In this document: positions 26,001 through 38,595 of the stretch, one piece after another
Numbering within the stretch: position 1 is the stretch's first letter
Layout of the letters: every line of letters starts with the position of its first letter
Notes under the pieces: model-generated
Database searches by the model: none
Told to the model about the DNA's origin: nothing
The model's input: the letters and a program-made list of their open reading frames with translations, nothing else
Source of the DNA: Auanema rhodensis
Taxonomy: Eukaryota; Nematoda; Chromadorea; Rhabditida; Rhabditidae
Assembly: GCA_964057225.1 (NCBI GenBank)
Contig: OZ059896.1
Location: 1,116,001 to 1,180,000 of the forward strand
DNA length: 64,000 nucleotides
Direction: 5' to 3'
Position numbers and translations under genes: made by a program

Positions 26001-26320
26001 TTTTTGTCAAAATGTTTTTGGAAGCAATTTTGAGTGTACATGGAAACCCAACATACACTAATGCATCATTTTTCAAACGATCATAACTAATTTTTGTATT
26101 AAGCGTTTCTCAATGTAGTATAGTGCATTCGATGCGAATTTTTAAGCTGCGTCGATCTGTACTATCAGATTTGCGCTAGCTTGAAAATGCACCGAGATAT
26201 CAACTGATATAAGTTCACACTTATATCCTCGATTTTCACCCTGAAGAATTAATTTTTTCGTTGAATAACATTGTCCATCGTTTTTGCCTTGAAAAAAGGA
26301 ATCTAAAAACATCTACTTTT
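20003..26320 (+). repeat. Left family, mosaic tract M58-M75 with a 3510-bp echo
   Basis: Starts: 20003, 20354, 20705, 21056, 21407, 21758, 22109, 22460, 22811, 23162, 23513, 23864, 24215, 24566, 24917, 25268, 25619, 25970. M63-M65 and M73-M75 lie exactly ten monomers (3510 bp) apart and share CAAAAGATC, GGATTATT, GCTCGAAAA, then GCTTAAAA with CACCTATAT, then GCGAATTTTT. M62-M63 and M68-M69 share CAATGCGGATTATT and TCGATTTGTAC only six monomers apart, so the ten-monomer order has been rearranged. GTACTTTCAG occurs in M57, M61, M62 and M67. M66 and M65 carry private changes at their shared boundary (AAAAAAATCT, GAAAACATTTT). Confidence 0.82.
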
Positions 26321-26671
26321 TGCTAAATTATTTTGAAATTTTTCGAAAAAATTTTTGTCAAAATGTTTTTGGAAGCAATTTTGAGTGTACATGGAAACTC
26401 AACATACACTAATGCATCATTTTTCAAACGATCATAACTAATTTTTGTATTAAGCGTTTCTCAATGTAGTATAGTGCATTCGATGCGAATTTTTAAGCTG
26501 CGTCGATCTGTGTTATCAGATTTGCGCTAGCTTAAAAATGCACCGAGATATCAACTGATATAAGTTCACACTTATATCCTCGATTTTCACCCTGAAGAAT
26601 TAATTTTTTCGTTGAATAACATTGTCCATCGTTTTTGCCTTGAAAGAAGGAATCTAAAAACATCTACTTTT
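26321..26671 (+). repeat. Hybrid monomer M76 at the left/right family switch
   Basis: The first half is left-family: GCGTTTCTCAATG and GCGAATTTTT, as in M65 and M75. From the GTGTTATCAGATTTGCGCTAGC segment onward it is right-family: GCTTAAAAATGC and the CTTGAAAGAAGG end. The switch lies between 26491 and 26511. M89 (30880) is a near copy of this hybrid, so the junction monomer itself was later amplified within the right family. Confidence 0.85.
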
Positions 26672-27373
26672 TGCTAAATTATTTTGAAATTTTTCGAAAA
26701 AATTTTTGTCAAAATGTTTTTGGAAGCAATTTTGAGTGTACATGGAAACTCAACATACACTAATGCATCATTTTTCAAACAATCATACCTAATTTTTGTA
26801 TTAAGCTTTCCTCAATGTAATATAGTGCATTCGATGCGGATTTTTAAGCTGCGTCGATCTGTGTTATCAGATTTGCGCTAGCTTAAAAATGCACCGAGAT
26901 ATCAACTGATATAAGTTCACACTTATATCCTCGATTTTCACCCTGAAGAATTAATTTTTTCGTTGAATAACATTGTCCATCGTTTTTGCCTTGAAAAAAG
27001 GAATCTAAAAACATCTACTTTTTGCTAAATTATTTTGAAATTTTTCGAAAAAATTTTTGTCAAAATGTTTTTGGAAGCAATTTTGAGTGTACATGGAAAC
27101 TCAACATACACTAATGCATCATTTTTCAAACAATCATAACTAATTTTTGTATTAAGCTTTCCTTAATGTAGTATAGTGCATTCGATGCGGACTTTTAAGC
27201 TGCGTCGATCTGTGTTATCAGATTTGCGCTAGCTTAAAAATGCACCGAGATATCAACTGATATAAGTTCACACTTATATCCTCGATTTTCACCCTGAAGA
27301 ATTAATTTTTTCGTTGAATAACATTGTCCATCGTTTTTGCCTTGAAAGAAGGAATCTAAAAACATCTACTTTT
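26672..27373 (+). repeat. Right family, leading monomers M77-M78 (classes A, B)
   Basis: M77 (26672) has ACAATCATACCTAA and CTTTCCTCAATGTAATATAG. M78 (27023) has CTTTCCTTA and GGACTTTT. M76-M77-M78 recur as M89-M90-M91, 4559 bp downstream. M77 and M90 appear identical apart from the first base. The loss of the TAA stop in ATCATACCTAA opens a 65-codon frame in both, starting at TTG rather than ATG. I regard it as non-coding. Confidence 0.85.
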
Positions 27374-30300
27374 TGCTAAATTATTTTGAAATTTTTCGAA
27401 AAAATTTTTGTCAAAATGTTTTTGGAAGCAATTTTGAGTGTACATGGAAACTCAACATACACTAATGCATCATTTTTCAAACGATCATAACTAATTTTTG
27501 TATTAAGCTTTTCTTAATGTAGTATAGTGCATTCGATGCGGACTTTTAAGCTGCGTCGATCTGTGTTATCAGATTTGCGCTAGCTTAAAAATGCACCGAG
27601 ATATTAACTGATATAAGTTCACACTTATATCCTCGATTTTCACCCTGAAGAATTAATTTTTTCGTTGAATAACATTGTCCATCGTTTTTGCCTTGAAAAA
27701 AGGAATCTAAAAACATCTACTTTTTGCTAAATTATTTTGAAATTTTTCGAAAAAATTTTTGTCAAAATGTTTTTGGAAGCAATTTTGAGTGTACATGGAA
27801 ACTCAACATACACTAATGCATCATTTTTCAAACAATCATAACTAATTTTTGTATTAAGCTTTCCTTAATGTAGTATAGTGCATTCGATGCGGACTTTTAA
27901 GCTGCGTCGATCTGTGTTATCAGATTTGCGCTAGCTTAAAAATGCACCGAGATATCAACTGATATAAGTTCACACTTATATCCTCGATTTTCACCCTGAA
28001 GAATTAATTTTTTCGTTGAATAACATTGTCCATCGTTTTTGCCTTGAAAGAAGGAATCTAAAAACATCTACTTTTTGCTAAATTATTTTGAAATTTTTCG
28101 AAAAAATTTTTGTCAAAATGTTTTTGGAAGCAATTTTGAGTGTACATGGAAACTCAACATACACTAATGCATCATTTTTCAAACGATCATAACTAATTTT
28201 TGTATTAAGCTTTTCTTAATGTAGTATAGTGCATTCGATGCGGACTTTTAAGCTGCGTCGATCTGTGTTATCAGATTTGCGCTAGCTTAAAAATGCACCG
28301 AGATATTAACTGATATAAGTTCACACTTATATCCTCGATTTTCACCCTGAAGAATTAATTTTTTCGTTGAATAACATTGTCCATCGTTTTTGCCTCAAAA
28401 AAAGGAATCTAAAAACATCTACTTTTTGCGAAATTATTTTGAAATTTTTCGAAAAAATTTTGTCAAAATGTTTTTGGAAGCAATGTTGAGTGTACATGGA
28501 AACTCAACATACACTAATGCATCATTTTTCAAACGATCATAACTAATTTTTGTGATGAGCGTTTCTCTATGTAGTATAATGCATTCGATGCGGATTTTTA
28601 AGCTGCGTCGATCTGTGTTATCAGATTTGCGCTAGCTTAAAAATGCACCGAGATATCAACTGATATAAGTTCACACCTATATCCTCGATTTTCACCCTGA
28701 AGAATTAATTTTTTCGTTGAATAACATTGTCCATCGTTTTTGCCTCAAAAAAAGGAATCTAAAAACATCTACTTTTTGCGAAATTATTTTGAAATTTTTC
28801 GAAAAAATTTTGTCAAAATGTTTTTGGAAGCAATGTTGAGTGTACATGGAAACTCAACATACACTAATGCATCATTTTTCAAACGATCATAACTAATTTT
28901 TGTGATGAGCGTTTCTCCATGTAGTATAATGCATTCGATGCGGATTTTTAAGCTGCGTCGATCTGTGTTATCAGATTTGCGCTAGCTTAAAAATGCACCG
29001 AGATATCAACTGATATAAGTTCACACTTATATCCTCGATTTTCACCCTGAAGAATTAATTTTTTCGTTGAATAACATTGTCCATCGTTTTTGCCTTGAAA
29101 GAAGGAATCTAAAAACATCTACTTTTTGCTAAATTATTTTGAAATTTTTCGAAAAAATTTTTGTCAAAATGTTTTTGGAAGCAATTTTGAGTGTACATGG
29201 AAACTCAACATACACTAATGCATCATTTTTCAAACAATCATAACTAATTTTTGTATTAAGCTTTCCTCAATGTAATATAGTGCATTCGATGCGGATTTTT
29301 AAGCTGCGTCGATCTGTGTTATCAGATTTGCGCTAGCTTAAAAATGCACCGAGATATCAACTGATATAAGTTCACACTTATATCCTCGATTTTCACCCTG
29401 AAGAATTAATTTTTTCGTTGAATAACATTGTCCATCGTTTTTGCCTTGAAAAAAGGAATCTAAAAACATCTACTTTTTGCTAAATTATTTTGAAATTTTT
29501 CGAAAAAATTTTTGTCAAAATGTTTTTGGAAGCAATTTTGAGTGTACATGGAAACTCAACATACACTAATGCATCATTTTTCAAACAATCATAACTAATT
29601 TTTGTATTAAGCTTTCCTTAATGTAGTATAGTGCATTCGATGCGGACTTTTAAGCTGCGTCGATCTGTGTTATCAGATTTGCGCTAGCTTAAAAATGCAC
29701 CGAGATATCAACTGATATAAGTTCACACTTATATCCTCGATTTTCACCCTGAAGAATTAATTTTTTCGTTGAATAACATTGTCCATCGTTTTTGCCTTGA
29801 AAGAAGGAATCTAAAAACATCTACTTTTTGCTAAATTATTTTGAAATTTTTCGAAAAAATTTTTGTCAAAATGTTTTTGGAAGCAATTTTGAGTGTACAT
29901 GGAAACTCAACATACACTAATGCATCATTTTTCAAACGATCATAACTAATTTTTGTATTAAGCTTTTCTTAATGTAGTATAGTGCATTCGATGCGGACTT
30001 TTAAGCTGCGTCGATCTGTGTTATCAGATTTGCGCTAGCTTAAAAATGCACCGAGATATTAACTGATATAAGTTCACACTTATATCCTCGATTTTCACCC
30101 TGAAGAATTAATTTTTTCGTTGAATAACATTGTCCATCGTTTTTGCCTCAAAAAAAGGAATCTAAAAACATCTACTTTTTGCGAAATTATTTTGAAATTT
30201 TTCGAAAAAATTTTGTCAAAATGTTTTTGGAAGCAATGTTGAGTGTACATGGAAACTCAACATACACTAATGCATCATTTTTCAAACGATCATAACTAAT

Positions 30301-31230
30301 TTTTGTGATGAGCGTTTCTCCATGTAGTATAATGCATTCGATGCGGATTTTTAAGCTGCGTCGATCTGTGTTATCAGATTTGCGCTAACTTAAAAATGCA
30401 CCGAGATATCAACTGATATAAGTTCACACATATATCCTCGATTTTCACCCTGAAGAATTAATTTTTTCGTTGAATAACATTGTCCATCGTTTTTGCCTCA
30501 AAAAAAGGAATCTAAAAACATCTACTTTTTGCGAAATTATTTTGAAATTTTTCGAAAAAATTTTGTCAAAATGTTTTTGGAAGCAATGTTGAGTGTACAT
30601 GGAAACTCAACATACACTAATGCATCATTTTTCAAACGATCATAACTAATTTTTGTGATGAGCGTTTCTCCATGTAGTATAATGCATTCGATGCGGATTT
30701 TTAAGCTGCGTCGATCTGTGTTATCAGATTTGCGCTAGCTTAAAAATGCACCGAGATATCAACTGATATAAGTTCACACTTATATCCTCGATTTTCACCC
30801 TGAAGAATTAATTTTTTCGTTGAATAACATTGTCCATCGTTTTTGCCTTGAAAGAAGGAATCTAAAAACATCTACTTTTTGCTAAATTATTTTGAAATTT
30901 TTCGAAAAAATTTTTGTCAAAATGTTTTTGGAAGCAATTTTGAGTGTACATGGAAACTCAACATACACTAATGCATCATTTTTCAAACGATCATAACTAA
31001 TTTTTGTATTAAGCGTTTCTCAATGTAGTATAGTGCATTCGATGCGAATTTTTAAGCTGCGTCGATCTGTGTTATCAGATTTGCGCTAGCTTAAAAATGC
31101 ACCGAGATATCAACTGATATAAGTTCACACTTATATCCTCGATTTTCACCCTGAAGAATTAATTTTTTCGTTGAATAACATTGTCCATCGTTTTTGCCTT
31201 GAAAGAAGGAATCTAAAAACATCTACTTTT
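27374..31230 (+). repeat. 11-monomer HOR, copy 1 (M79-M89), 3857 bp
   Basis: Starts: 27374, 27725, 28076, 28427, 28777, 29127, 29478, 29829, 30180, 30530, 30880. The order is C-B-C-D-E-A-B-C-D-E-F, where F is the hybrid type first seen in M76. It contains two five-monomer sub-units; the two D monomers start 1753 bp apart. D and E monomers are 350 bp and start TGCGAAAT. Private markers include CTCTATG with CACCTATAT in the first D and GCTAACTT with CACATATAT in the second D. The first monomer is C where copy 2 has A. Confidence 0.92.
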
Positions 31231-34200
31231 CGCTAAATTATTTTGAAATTTTTCGAAAAAATTTTTGTCAAAATGTTTTTGGAAGCAATTTTGAGTGTAC
31301 ATGGAAACTCAACATACACTAATGCATCATTTTTCAAACAATCATACCTAATTTTTGTATTAAGCTTTCCTCAATGTAATATAGTGCATTCGATGCGGAT
31401 TTTTAAGCTGCGTCGATCTGTGTTATCAGATTTGCGCTAGCTTAAAAATGCACCGAGATATCAACTGATATAAGTTCACACTTATATCCTCGATTTTCAC
31501 CCTGAAGAATTAATTTTTTCGTTGAATAACATTGTCCATCGTTTTTGCCTTGAAAAAAGGAATCTAAAAACATCTACTTTTTGCTAAATTATTTTGAAAT
31601 TTTTCGAAAAAATTTTTGTCAAAATGTTTTTGGAAGCAATTTTGAGTGTACATGGAAACTCAACATACACTAATGCATCATTTTTCAAACAATCATAACT
31701 AATTTTTGTATTAAGCTTTCCTTAATGTAGTATAGTGCATTCGATGCGGACTTTTAAGCTGCGTCGATCTGTGTTATCAGATTTGCGCTAGCTTAAAAAT
31801 GCACCGAGATATCAACTGATATAAGTTCACACTTATATCCTCGATTTTCACCCTGAAGAATTAATTTTTTCGTTGAATAACATTGTCCATCGTTTTTGCC
31901 TTGAAAGAAGGAATCTAAAAACATCTACTTTTTGCTAAATTATTTTGAAATTTTTCGAAAAAATTTTTGTCAAAATGTTTTTGGAAGCAATTTTGAGTGT
32001 ACATGGAAACTCAACATACACTAATGCATCATTTTTCAAACGATCATAACTAATTTTTGTATTAAGCTTTTCTTAATGTAGTATAGTGCATTCGATGCGG
32101 ACTTTTAAGCTGCGTCGATCTGTGTTATCAGATTTGCGCTAGCTTAAAAATGCACCGAGATATTAACTGATATAAGTTCACACTTATATCCTCGATTTTC
32201 ACCCTGAAGAATTAATTTTTTCGTTGAATAACATTGTCCATCGTTTTTGCCTCAAAAAAAGGAATCTAAAAACATCTACTTTTTGCGAAATTATTTTGAA
32301 ATTTTTCGAAAAAATTTTGTCAAAATGTTTTTGGAAGCAATGTTGAGTGTACATGGAAACTCAACATACACTAATGCATCATTTTTCAAACGATCATAAC
32401 TAATTTTTGTGATGAGCGTTTCTCTATGTAGTATAATGCATTCGATGCGGATTTTTAAGCTGCGTCGATCTGTGTTATCAGATTTGCGCTAGCTTAAAAA
32501 TGCACCGAGATATCAACTGATATAAGTTCACACCTATATCCTCGATTTTCACCCTGAAGAATTAATTTTTTCGTTGAATAACATTGTCCATCGTTTTTGC
32601 CTCAAAAAAAGGAATCTAAAAACATCTACTTTTTGCGAAATTATTTTGAAATTTTTCGAAAAAATTTTGTCAAAATGTTTTTGGAAGCAATGTTGAGTGT
32701 ACATGGAAACTCAACATACACTAATGCATCATTTTTCAAACGATCATAACTAATTTTTGTGATGAGCGTTTCTCCATGTAGTATAATGCATTCGATGCGG
32801 ATTTTTAAGCTGCGTCGATCTGTGTTATCAGATTTGCGCTAGCTTAAAAATGCACCGAGATATCAACTGATATAAGTTCACACTTATATCCTCGATTTTC
32901 ACCCTGAAGAATTAATTTTTTCGTTGAATAACATTGTCCATCGTTTTTGCCTTGAAAGAAGGAATCTAAAAACATCTACTTTTTGCTAAATTATTTTGAA
33001 ATTTTTCGAAAAAATTTTTGTCAAAATGTTTTTGGAAGCAATTTTGAGTGTACATGGAAACTCAACATACACTAATGCATCATTTTTCAAACAATCATAA
33101 CTAATTTTTGTATTAAGCTTTCCTCAATGTAATATAGTGCATTCGATGCGGATTTTTAAGCTGCGTCGATCTGTGTTATCAGATTTGCGCTAGCTTAAAA
33201 ATGCACCGAGATATCAACTGATATAAGTTCACACTTATATCCTCGATTTTCACCCTGAAGAATTAATTTTTTCGTTGAATAACATTGTCCATCGTTTTTG
33301 CCTTGAAAAAAGGAATCGAAAAACATCTACTTTTTGCTAAATTATTTTGAAATTTTTCGAAAAAATTTTTGTCAAAATGTTTTTGGAAGCAATTTTGAGT
33401 GTACATGGAAACTCAACATACACTAATGCATCATTTTTCAAACAATCATAACTAATTTTTGTATTAAGCTTTCTTTAATGTAGTATAGTGCATTCGATGC
33501 GGACTTTTAAGCTGCGTCGATCTGTGTTATCAGATTTGCGCTAGCTTAAAAATGCACCGAGATATCAACTGATATAAGTTCACACTTATATCCTCGATTT
33601 TCACCCTGAAGAATTAATTTTTTCGTTGAATAACATTGTCCATCGTTTTTGCCTTGAAAGAAGGAATCTAAAAACATCTACTTTTTGCTAAATTATTTTG
33701 AAATTTTTCGAAAAAATTTTTGTCAAAATGTTTTTGGAAGCAATTTTGAGTGTACATGGAAACTCAACATACACTAATGCATCATTTTTCAAACGATCAT
33801 AACTAATTTTTGTATTAAGCTTTTCTTAATGTAGTATAGTGCATTCGATGCGGACTTTTAAGCTGCGTCGATCTGTGTTATCAGATTTGCGCTAGCTTAA
33901 AAATGCACCGAGATATTAACTGATATAAGTTCACACTTATATCCTCGATTTTCACCCTGAAGAATTAATTTTTTCGTTGAATAACATTGTCCATCGTTTT
34001 TGCCTCAAAAAAAGGAATCTAAAAACATCTACTTTTTGCGAAATTATTTTGAAATTTTTCGAAAAAATTTTGTCAAAATGTTTTTGGAAGCAATGTTGAG
34101 TGTACATGGAAACTCAACATACACTAATGCATCATTTTTCAAACGATCATAACTAATTTTTGTGATGAGCGTTTCTCCATGTAGTATAATGCATTCGATG

Positions 34201-35087
34201 CGGATTTTTAAGCTGCGTCGATCTGTGTTATCAGATTTGCGCTAACTTAAAAATGCACCGAGATATCAACTGATATAAGTTCACACATATATCCTCGATT
34301 TTCACCCTGAAGAATTAATTTTTTCGTTGAATAACATTGTCCATCGTTTTTGCCTCAAAAAAAGGAATCTAAAAACATCTACTTTTTGCGAAATTATTTT
34401 GAAATTTTTCGAAAAAATTTTGTCAAAATGTTTTTGGAAGCAATGTTGAGTGTACATGGAAACTCAACATACACTAATGCATCATTTTTCAAACGATCAT
34501 AACTAATTTTTGTGATGAGCGTTTCTCCATGTAGTATAATGCATTCGATGCGGATTTTTAAGCTGCGTCGATCTGTGTTATCAGATTTGCGCTAGCTTAA
34601 AAATGCACCGAGATATCAACTGATATAAGTTCACACTTATATCCTCGATTTTCACCCTGAAGAATTAATTTTTTCGTTGAATAACATTGTCCATCGTTTT
34701 TGCCTTGAAAGAAGGAATCTAAAAACATCTACTTTTTGCTAAATTATTTTGAAATTTTTCGAAAAAATTTTTGTCAAAATGTTTTTGGAAGCAATTTTGA
34801 GTGTACATGGAAACTCAACATACACTAATGCATCATTTTTCAAACGATCATAACTAATTTTTGTATTAAGCGTTTCTCAATGTAGTATAGTGCATTCGAT
34901 GCGGATTTTTAAGCTGCGTCGATCTGTGTTATCAGATTTGCGCTAGCTTGAAAATGCACCGAGATATCAACTGATATAAGTTCACACCTATATCCTCGAT
35001 TTTCACCCTGAAGAATTAATTTTTTCGTTGAATAACATTGTCCATCGTTTTTGCCTTGAAAGAAGGAATCTAAAAACATCTACTTTT
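31231..35087 (+). repeat. 11-monomer HOR, copy 2 (M90-M100), 3857 bp
   Basis: Starts: 31231, 31582, 31933, 32284, 32634, 32984, 33335, 33686, 34037, 34387, 34737. The order is A-B-C-D-E-A-B-C-D-E-F, following copy 1 monomer by monomer. It retains the private markers CTCTATG (32284 copy), GCTAACTT and CACATATAT (34037 copy). By eye M91-M99 differ from M80-M88 at only a handful of bases, for example ATCGAAAA in M95 and TTTCTTTAATG in M96. M100 departs from M89 with GCGGATTTTT, GCTTGAAAA and CACCTATAT. This is the freshest large duplication in the window. Confidence 0.92.
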
Positions 35088-37543
35088 TGCTAAATTATTT
35101 TGAAATTTTTCGAAAAAATTTTTGTCAAATTGTTTTTGGAAGCAATTTTGAGTGTACATGGAAACTCAACATACACTAATGCATCATTTTTCAAACGATC
35201 ATAACTAATTTTTGTATTAAGCTTTGCTTAATGTAGTATAGTGCATTCGATGCGGACTTTTAAGCTGCGTCGATCTGTGTTATCAGATTTGCGCTAGCTT
35301 AAAAATGCACCGAGATATCAACTGATATAAGTTCACACTTATATCCTCGATTTTCACCCTGAAGAATTAATTTTTTCGTTGAATAACATTGTCCATCGTT
35401 TTTGCCTTGAAAGAAGGAATCTAAAAACATCTACTTTTTGCTAAATTATTTTGAAATTTTTCGAAAAAATTTTTGTCAAAATGTTTTTGGAAGCAATTTT
35501 GAGTGTACATGGAAACTCAACATACACTAATGCATCATTTTTCAAACAATCATAACTAATTTTTGTATTAAGCTTTCCTCAATGTAATATAGTGCATTCG
35601 ATGCGGATTTTTAAGCTGCGTCGATCTGTGTTATCAGATTTGCGCTAGCTTAAAAATGCACCGAGATATCAACTGATATAAGTTCACACTTATATCCTCG
35701 ATTTTCACCCTGAAGAATTAATTTTTTCGTTGAATAACATCGTCCATCGTTTTTGCCTTGAAAAAAGGAATTTAAAAACATCTACTTTTTGCTAAATTAT
35801 TTTGAAATTTTTCGAAAAAATTTTTGTCAAAATGTTTTTGGAAGCAATTTTGAGTGTACATGGAAACTCAACATACACTAATGCATCATTTTTCAAACGA
35901 TCATAACTAATTTTTGTATTGAGCGTTTCTTAATGTATTATAGTGCATTCGATGCGGATTTTTAAGCTGCTTCGATCTGTGTTATCAGATTTGCGCTAGC
36001 TTAAAAATGCACCGAGATATCAACTGATATAAGTTCACACTTATATCCTCGATTTTCACCCTGAAGAATTAATTTTTTCGTTGAATAACAATGTCCATCG
36101 TTTTTGCCTCGAAAAAAGGAATCTAAAAACATCTACTTTTTGCTAAATTATTTTGAAATTTTTCGAAAAAATTTTTGTCAAAATGTTTTTGGAAGCAATT
36201 TTGAGTGTACATGGAAACTCAACATACACTAATGCATCATTTTTCAAACGATCATAACTAATTTTTGTATTAAGCTTTTCTTAATGTAGTATAGTGCATT
36301 CGATGCGGACTTTTAAGCTGCGTCGATCTATGTTATCAGATTTGCGCTAGCTTAAAAATGCACCGAGATATTAACTTATATAAGTTCACACTTATATCCT
36401 CGATTTTCACCCTGAAGAATTAATTTTTTCGTTGAATAACATTGTCCATCGTTTTTGCCTTGAAAAAAGGAATCTAAAAACATCTACTTTTTGCTAAATT
36501 ATTTTGAAATTTTTCGAAAAAATTTTTGTCAAAATGTTTTTGGAAGCAATTTTGAGTGTACATGGAAACTCAACATACACTAATGCATCATTTTTCAAAC
36601 GATCATAACTAATTTTTGTATTGAGCGTTTCTTAATGTATTATAGTGCATTCGATGCGGATTTTTAAGCTGCTTCGATCTGTGTTATCAGATTTGCGCTA
36701 GCTTAAAAATGCACCGAGATATCAACTGATATAAGTTCACACTTATATCCTCGATTTTCACCCTGAAGAATTAATTTTTTCGTTGAATAACATTGTCCAT
36801 CGTTTTTGCCTCGAAAAAAGGAATCTAAAAACATCTACTTTTTGCTAAATTATTTTGAAATTTTTCGAAAAAATTTTTGTCAAAATGTTTTTGGAAGCAA
36901 TTTTGAGTGTACATGGAAACTCAACATACACTAATGCATCATTTTTCAAACGATCATAACTAATTTTTGTATTAAGCTTTTCTTAATGTAGTATAGTGCA
37001 TTCGATGCGGACTTTTAAGCTGCGTCGATCTATGTTATCAGATTTGCGCTAGCTTAAAAATGCACCGAGATATTAACTGATATAAGTTCACACTTATATC
37101 CTCGATTTTCACCCTGAAGAATTAATTTTTTCGTTGAATAACATTGTCCATCGTTTTTGCCTCAAAAAAAGGAATCTAAAAACATCTACTTTTTGCGAAA
37201 TTATTTTGAAATTTTTCGAAAAAATTTTGTCAAAATGTTTTTGGAAGCAATGTTGAGTGTACATGGAAACTCAACATACACTAATGCATCATTTTTCAAA
37301 CGATCATAACTAATTTTTGTGATGAGCGTTTCTCCATGTAGTATAATGCATTCGATGCGGATTTTTAAGCTGCGTCGATCTGTGTTATCAGATTTGCGCT
37401 AGCTTAAAAATGCACCGAGATATCAACTGATATAAGTTCACACTTATATCCTCGATTTTCACCCTGAAGAATTAATTTTTTCGTTGAATAACATTGTCCA
37501 TCGTTTTTGCCTTGAAAGAAGGAATCTAAAAACATCTACTTTT
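35088..37543 (+). repeat. Right family, M101-M107 with a G-H dimer in two copies
   Basis: Starts: 35088, 35439, 35790, 36141, 36492, 36843, 37194. M103-M104 (35790-36491) and M105-M106 (36492-37193) are tandem copies of a G-H dimer. G has TATTGAGCG, TGTATTATAG and CTGCTTCG; H has GGACTTTT and CTATGTT. M106 ends CTCAAAAAAAGG and is followed by E (M107). The H-G-H-E order of M104-M107 returns at 49121. M101 has a private CAAATTGTT and CTTTGCTTA. Confidence 0.88.
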
Positions 37544-38595
37544 TGCTAAATTATTTTGAAATTTTTCGAAAAAATTTTTGTCAAAATGTTTTTGGAAGCA
37601 ATTTTGAGTGTACATGGAAACTCAACATACACTAATGCATCATTTTTCAAACGATCATAACTAATTTTTGTAATAAGCTTTTCTCAATGTAGTATAGTGC
37701 ATTCGATGCGGACTTTTAAGCTGCGTCGATCTGTGTTATCAGATTTGCGCTAGCTTAAAAATGCACCGAGATATTAACTGATATAAGTTCACACTTATAT
37801 CCTCGATTTTCACCCTGAAGAATTAATTTTTTCGTTGAATAACATTGTCCATCGTTTTTGCCTTGAAAGAAGGAATCTAAAAACATCTACTTTTTGCTAA
37901 ATTATTTTGAAATTTTTCGAAAAAATTTTTGTCAAAATGTTTTTGGAAGCAATTTTGAGTGTACATGGAAACTCAACATACACTAATGCATCATTTTTCA
38001 AACGATCATAACTAATTTTTGTAATAAGCTTTTCTCAATGTAATATAGTGCATTCGATGCGGTTTTTTAAGCTGCGTCGATCTGTGTTATCAGATTTGCG
38101 CTAGCTTAAAAATGCACCGAGATATTAACTGATATAAGTTCACACTTATATCCTCGATTTTCACCCTGAAGAATTAATTTTTTCGTTGAATAACATTGTC
38201 CATCGTTTTTGCCTCAAAAAAAGGAATCTAAAAACATCTACTTTTTGCGAAATTATTTTGAAATTTTTCGAAAAAATTTTGTCAAAATGTTTTTGGAAGC
38301 AATGTTGAGTGTACATGGAAACTCAACATACACTAATGCATCATTTTTCAAACGATCATAACTAATTTTTGTATTAAGCTTTCCTCAATGTAATATAGTG
38401 CATTCGATGCGGATTTTTAAGCTGCGTCGATCTGTGTTATTAGATTTGCGCTAGCTTAAAAATGCACCGAGATATCAACTGATATAAGTTCACACTTATA
38501 TCCTCGATTTTCACCCTGAAGAATTAATTTTTTCGTTGAATAACATTGTCCATCGTTTTTGCCTTGAAAGAAGGAATCTAAAAACATCTACTTTT
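37544..38595 (+). repeat. I-J-E trimer, copy 1 (M108-M110)
   Basis: Starts: 37544, 37895, 38246. M108 and M109 share a private TAATAAGC. J carries GGTTTTTTAAG and ends CTCAAAAAAAGG. M110 starts as E (TGCGAAAT, short T run, TGTTGAG) but continues as A (CTTTCCTCAATGTAATATAG, GTTATTAG), so it is a recombinant. The unit is 1052 bp. Confidence 0.85.

Noticed and set aside
26684-26881. 65-codon open frame on the + strand within M77, and its copy at 31243-31440 in M90
   Set aside because: Both are the same satellite frame, opened by one change (ATCATAACTAA to ATCATACCTAA) and duplicated with the monomer. The start is TTG. There is no promoter, no conserved protein motif and no coding-like substitution pattern.
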